Shown one piece after another: positions 44,310-44,933 of a DNA stretch of 44,933 nucleotides. The stretch is from contig MFJF01000007.1 of NCBI GenBank assembly GCA_001779115.1, forward strand, positions 1 to 44,933, written 5' to 3'. Every line of letters starts with the position of its first letter. The stretch's first letter is position 1. The position numbers were made by a program, and so were the translations under genes. The notes below the pieces were generated by a model that searched no databases, was not told the DNA's origin, and saw nothing but the letters and a program-made list of their open reading frames with translations. This DNA comes from Candidatus Gottesmanbacteria bacterium RIFCSPHIGHO2_01_FULL_40_15 (lineage in GTDB: Bacteria; Patescibacteriota; Microgenomatia; 2-02-FULL-39-11).

Positions 44310-44933
44310 TTATTGAACTTGAAGTTGTCTATTGTGGAGAATGAATTTGGTTTTAATTACAGATAGGATTTGTTGTCTATCTTCCGCGGTTCCTGCTTTC
44401 AAAACATGTTGTAAATAGTCCCTAGAAATATTCTTCCCAACAGGATTTTCTTTAGGGTAATCAAATTGATTTAAATTCCCTGCTAAATATTCCTGATGTA
44501 GAACTTTTGACCGTAAAGCATGAAATTTGTCGATATCGGCTCTTAATTTCTTGGTTATTAATTTTCCATCAATTTTTATTTGATGTATTTTGGCAATTAA
44601 CTGTTGAATCAAATCCTCCTCAGTTATATACGGTTCTTCACAGTCGTAATCTATTGATCTGGCGCAGTGATAATAAATATGTTTTGTATACCCGCCATAT
44701 TTCAGTTTTTTATATTTCTCTTCAGCTGTAACTGACGCTCCGCAGCTTCCGCATTTACATATTGTTTTAAAGGGAAACACTTTTTTATGCCATGTCTTTG
44801 GTGGAACCGTCAGCTGTTGTTGAGCTTTATCCCAAAGTTGTTTTGATATTAACGGCTGGTGTCTGCCTTTAAAGGTGTCGCCATGATATTCAAAATCCCC
44901 ATAATAAAATGGATTATTAAGAGTGGCATAAAT
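44310..44933 (-). CDS. Large serine recombinase, C-terminal part (truncated by window edge)
   Basis: Frame open to window end: IYATLNNPFYYGDFEYHGDTFKGRHQPLISKQLWDKAQQQL...FPFKTICKCGSCGASVTAEEKYKK: recombinase plus zinc beta-ribbon pattern. Confidence 0.85.
   Translation of the reverse strand: MYATLNNPFYYGDFEYHGDTFKGRHQPLISKQLWDKAQQQLTVPPKTWHKKVFPFKTICKCGSCGASVTAEEKYKKLKYGGYTKHIYYHCARSIDYDCEEPYITEEDLIQQLIAKIHQIKIDGKLITKKLRADIDKFHALRSKVLHQEYLAGNLNQFDYPKENPVGKNISRDYLQHVLKAGTAEDRQQILSVIKTKFILHNRQLQVQ

Noticed and set aside
1-44933. Alternative genetic code (TGA as Gly or Trp, as in some CPR)
   Set aside because: Several core genes end cleanly at TGA (uppS, nrdR, nrdJ, adenosyltransferase) and no in-frame TGA readthrough is needed for any family.
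1-44933. CRISPR array or tandem repeat array
   Set aside because: No regularly spaced direct repeats were seen on reading; only short inverted repeats.

Overview
The window is a dense, AT-rich bacterial chromosomal segment. Gene content (mevalonate genes, T4SS-type pilins with 'DIL+LPGF' tails, DUF5667, DUF5657, CvpA-CAP fusion) suggests a Patescibacteria/CPR genome, probably Microgenomates; this lineage call is inference. TGA is used as a normal stop, so code 11 fits. In order it holds: the end of an isoprenoid operon (phosphomevalonate kinase 3' end, an MVD-family decarboxylase, UppS); an envelope/glycan block (cupredoxin-like, PIG-L, WbqC, GH18, GT2, SDR decarboxylase/epimerase, nucleotide-sugar dehydrogenase, two tandem class A PBPs, CvpA-CAP, MurB, Xer recombinase); nrdR plus a B12-dependent RNR followed by a PduO-type adenosyltransferase, a DUF4430 protein and an ECF-S/DUF6580-like membrane protein; a VirD4/TraG-like ATPase; tRNA-Ile(TAT) abutting a DUF3160 gene; CapA and phosphodiester glycosidase; an HPS/OMPDC-like enzyme and a slipin; a purine operon (NDT-like, ADA-like, CBS-less IMPDH, GuaA); three pilin-like genes; a SpoIID/PH/DUF5657/PP2C-propeller/SmpB operon; tmRNA; ComF; tRNA-Ser(GCT); and the edge of a serine-recombinase element. 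The strongest leads are: (1) a B12-use and possible B12-capture cluster; (2) a repeated TATAAT-N7-start promoter geometry implying leaderless mRNAs, including a gene starting 2 nt after a tRNA; (3) a purine operon that may run AMP to IMP to XMP to GMP, behind a leader ORF spanning a terminator; (4) a tmRNA with an apparent 32-aa tag; (5) an MVD homologue with Asn at the usual catalytic Asp. No CRISPR, rRNA or prophage was seen. All family calls are from reading motifs; no searches were run.
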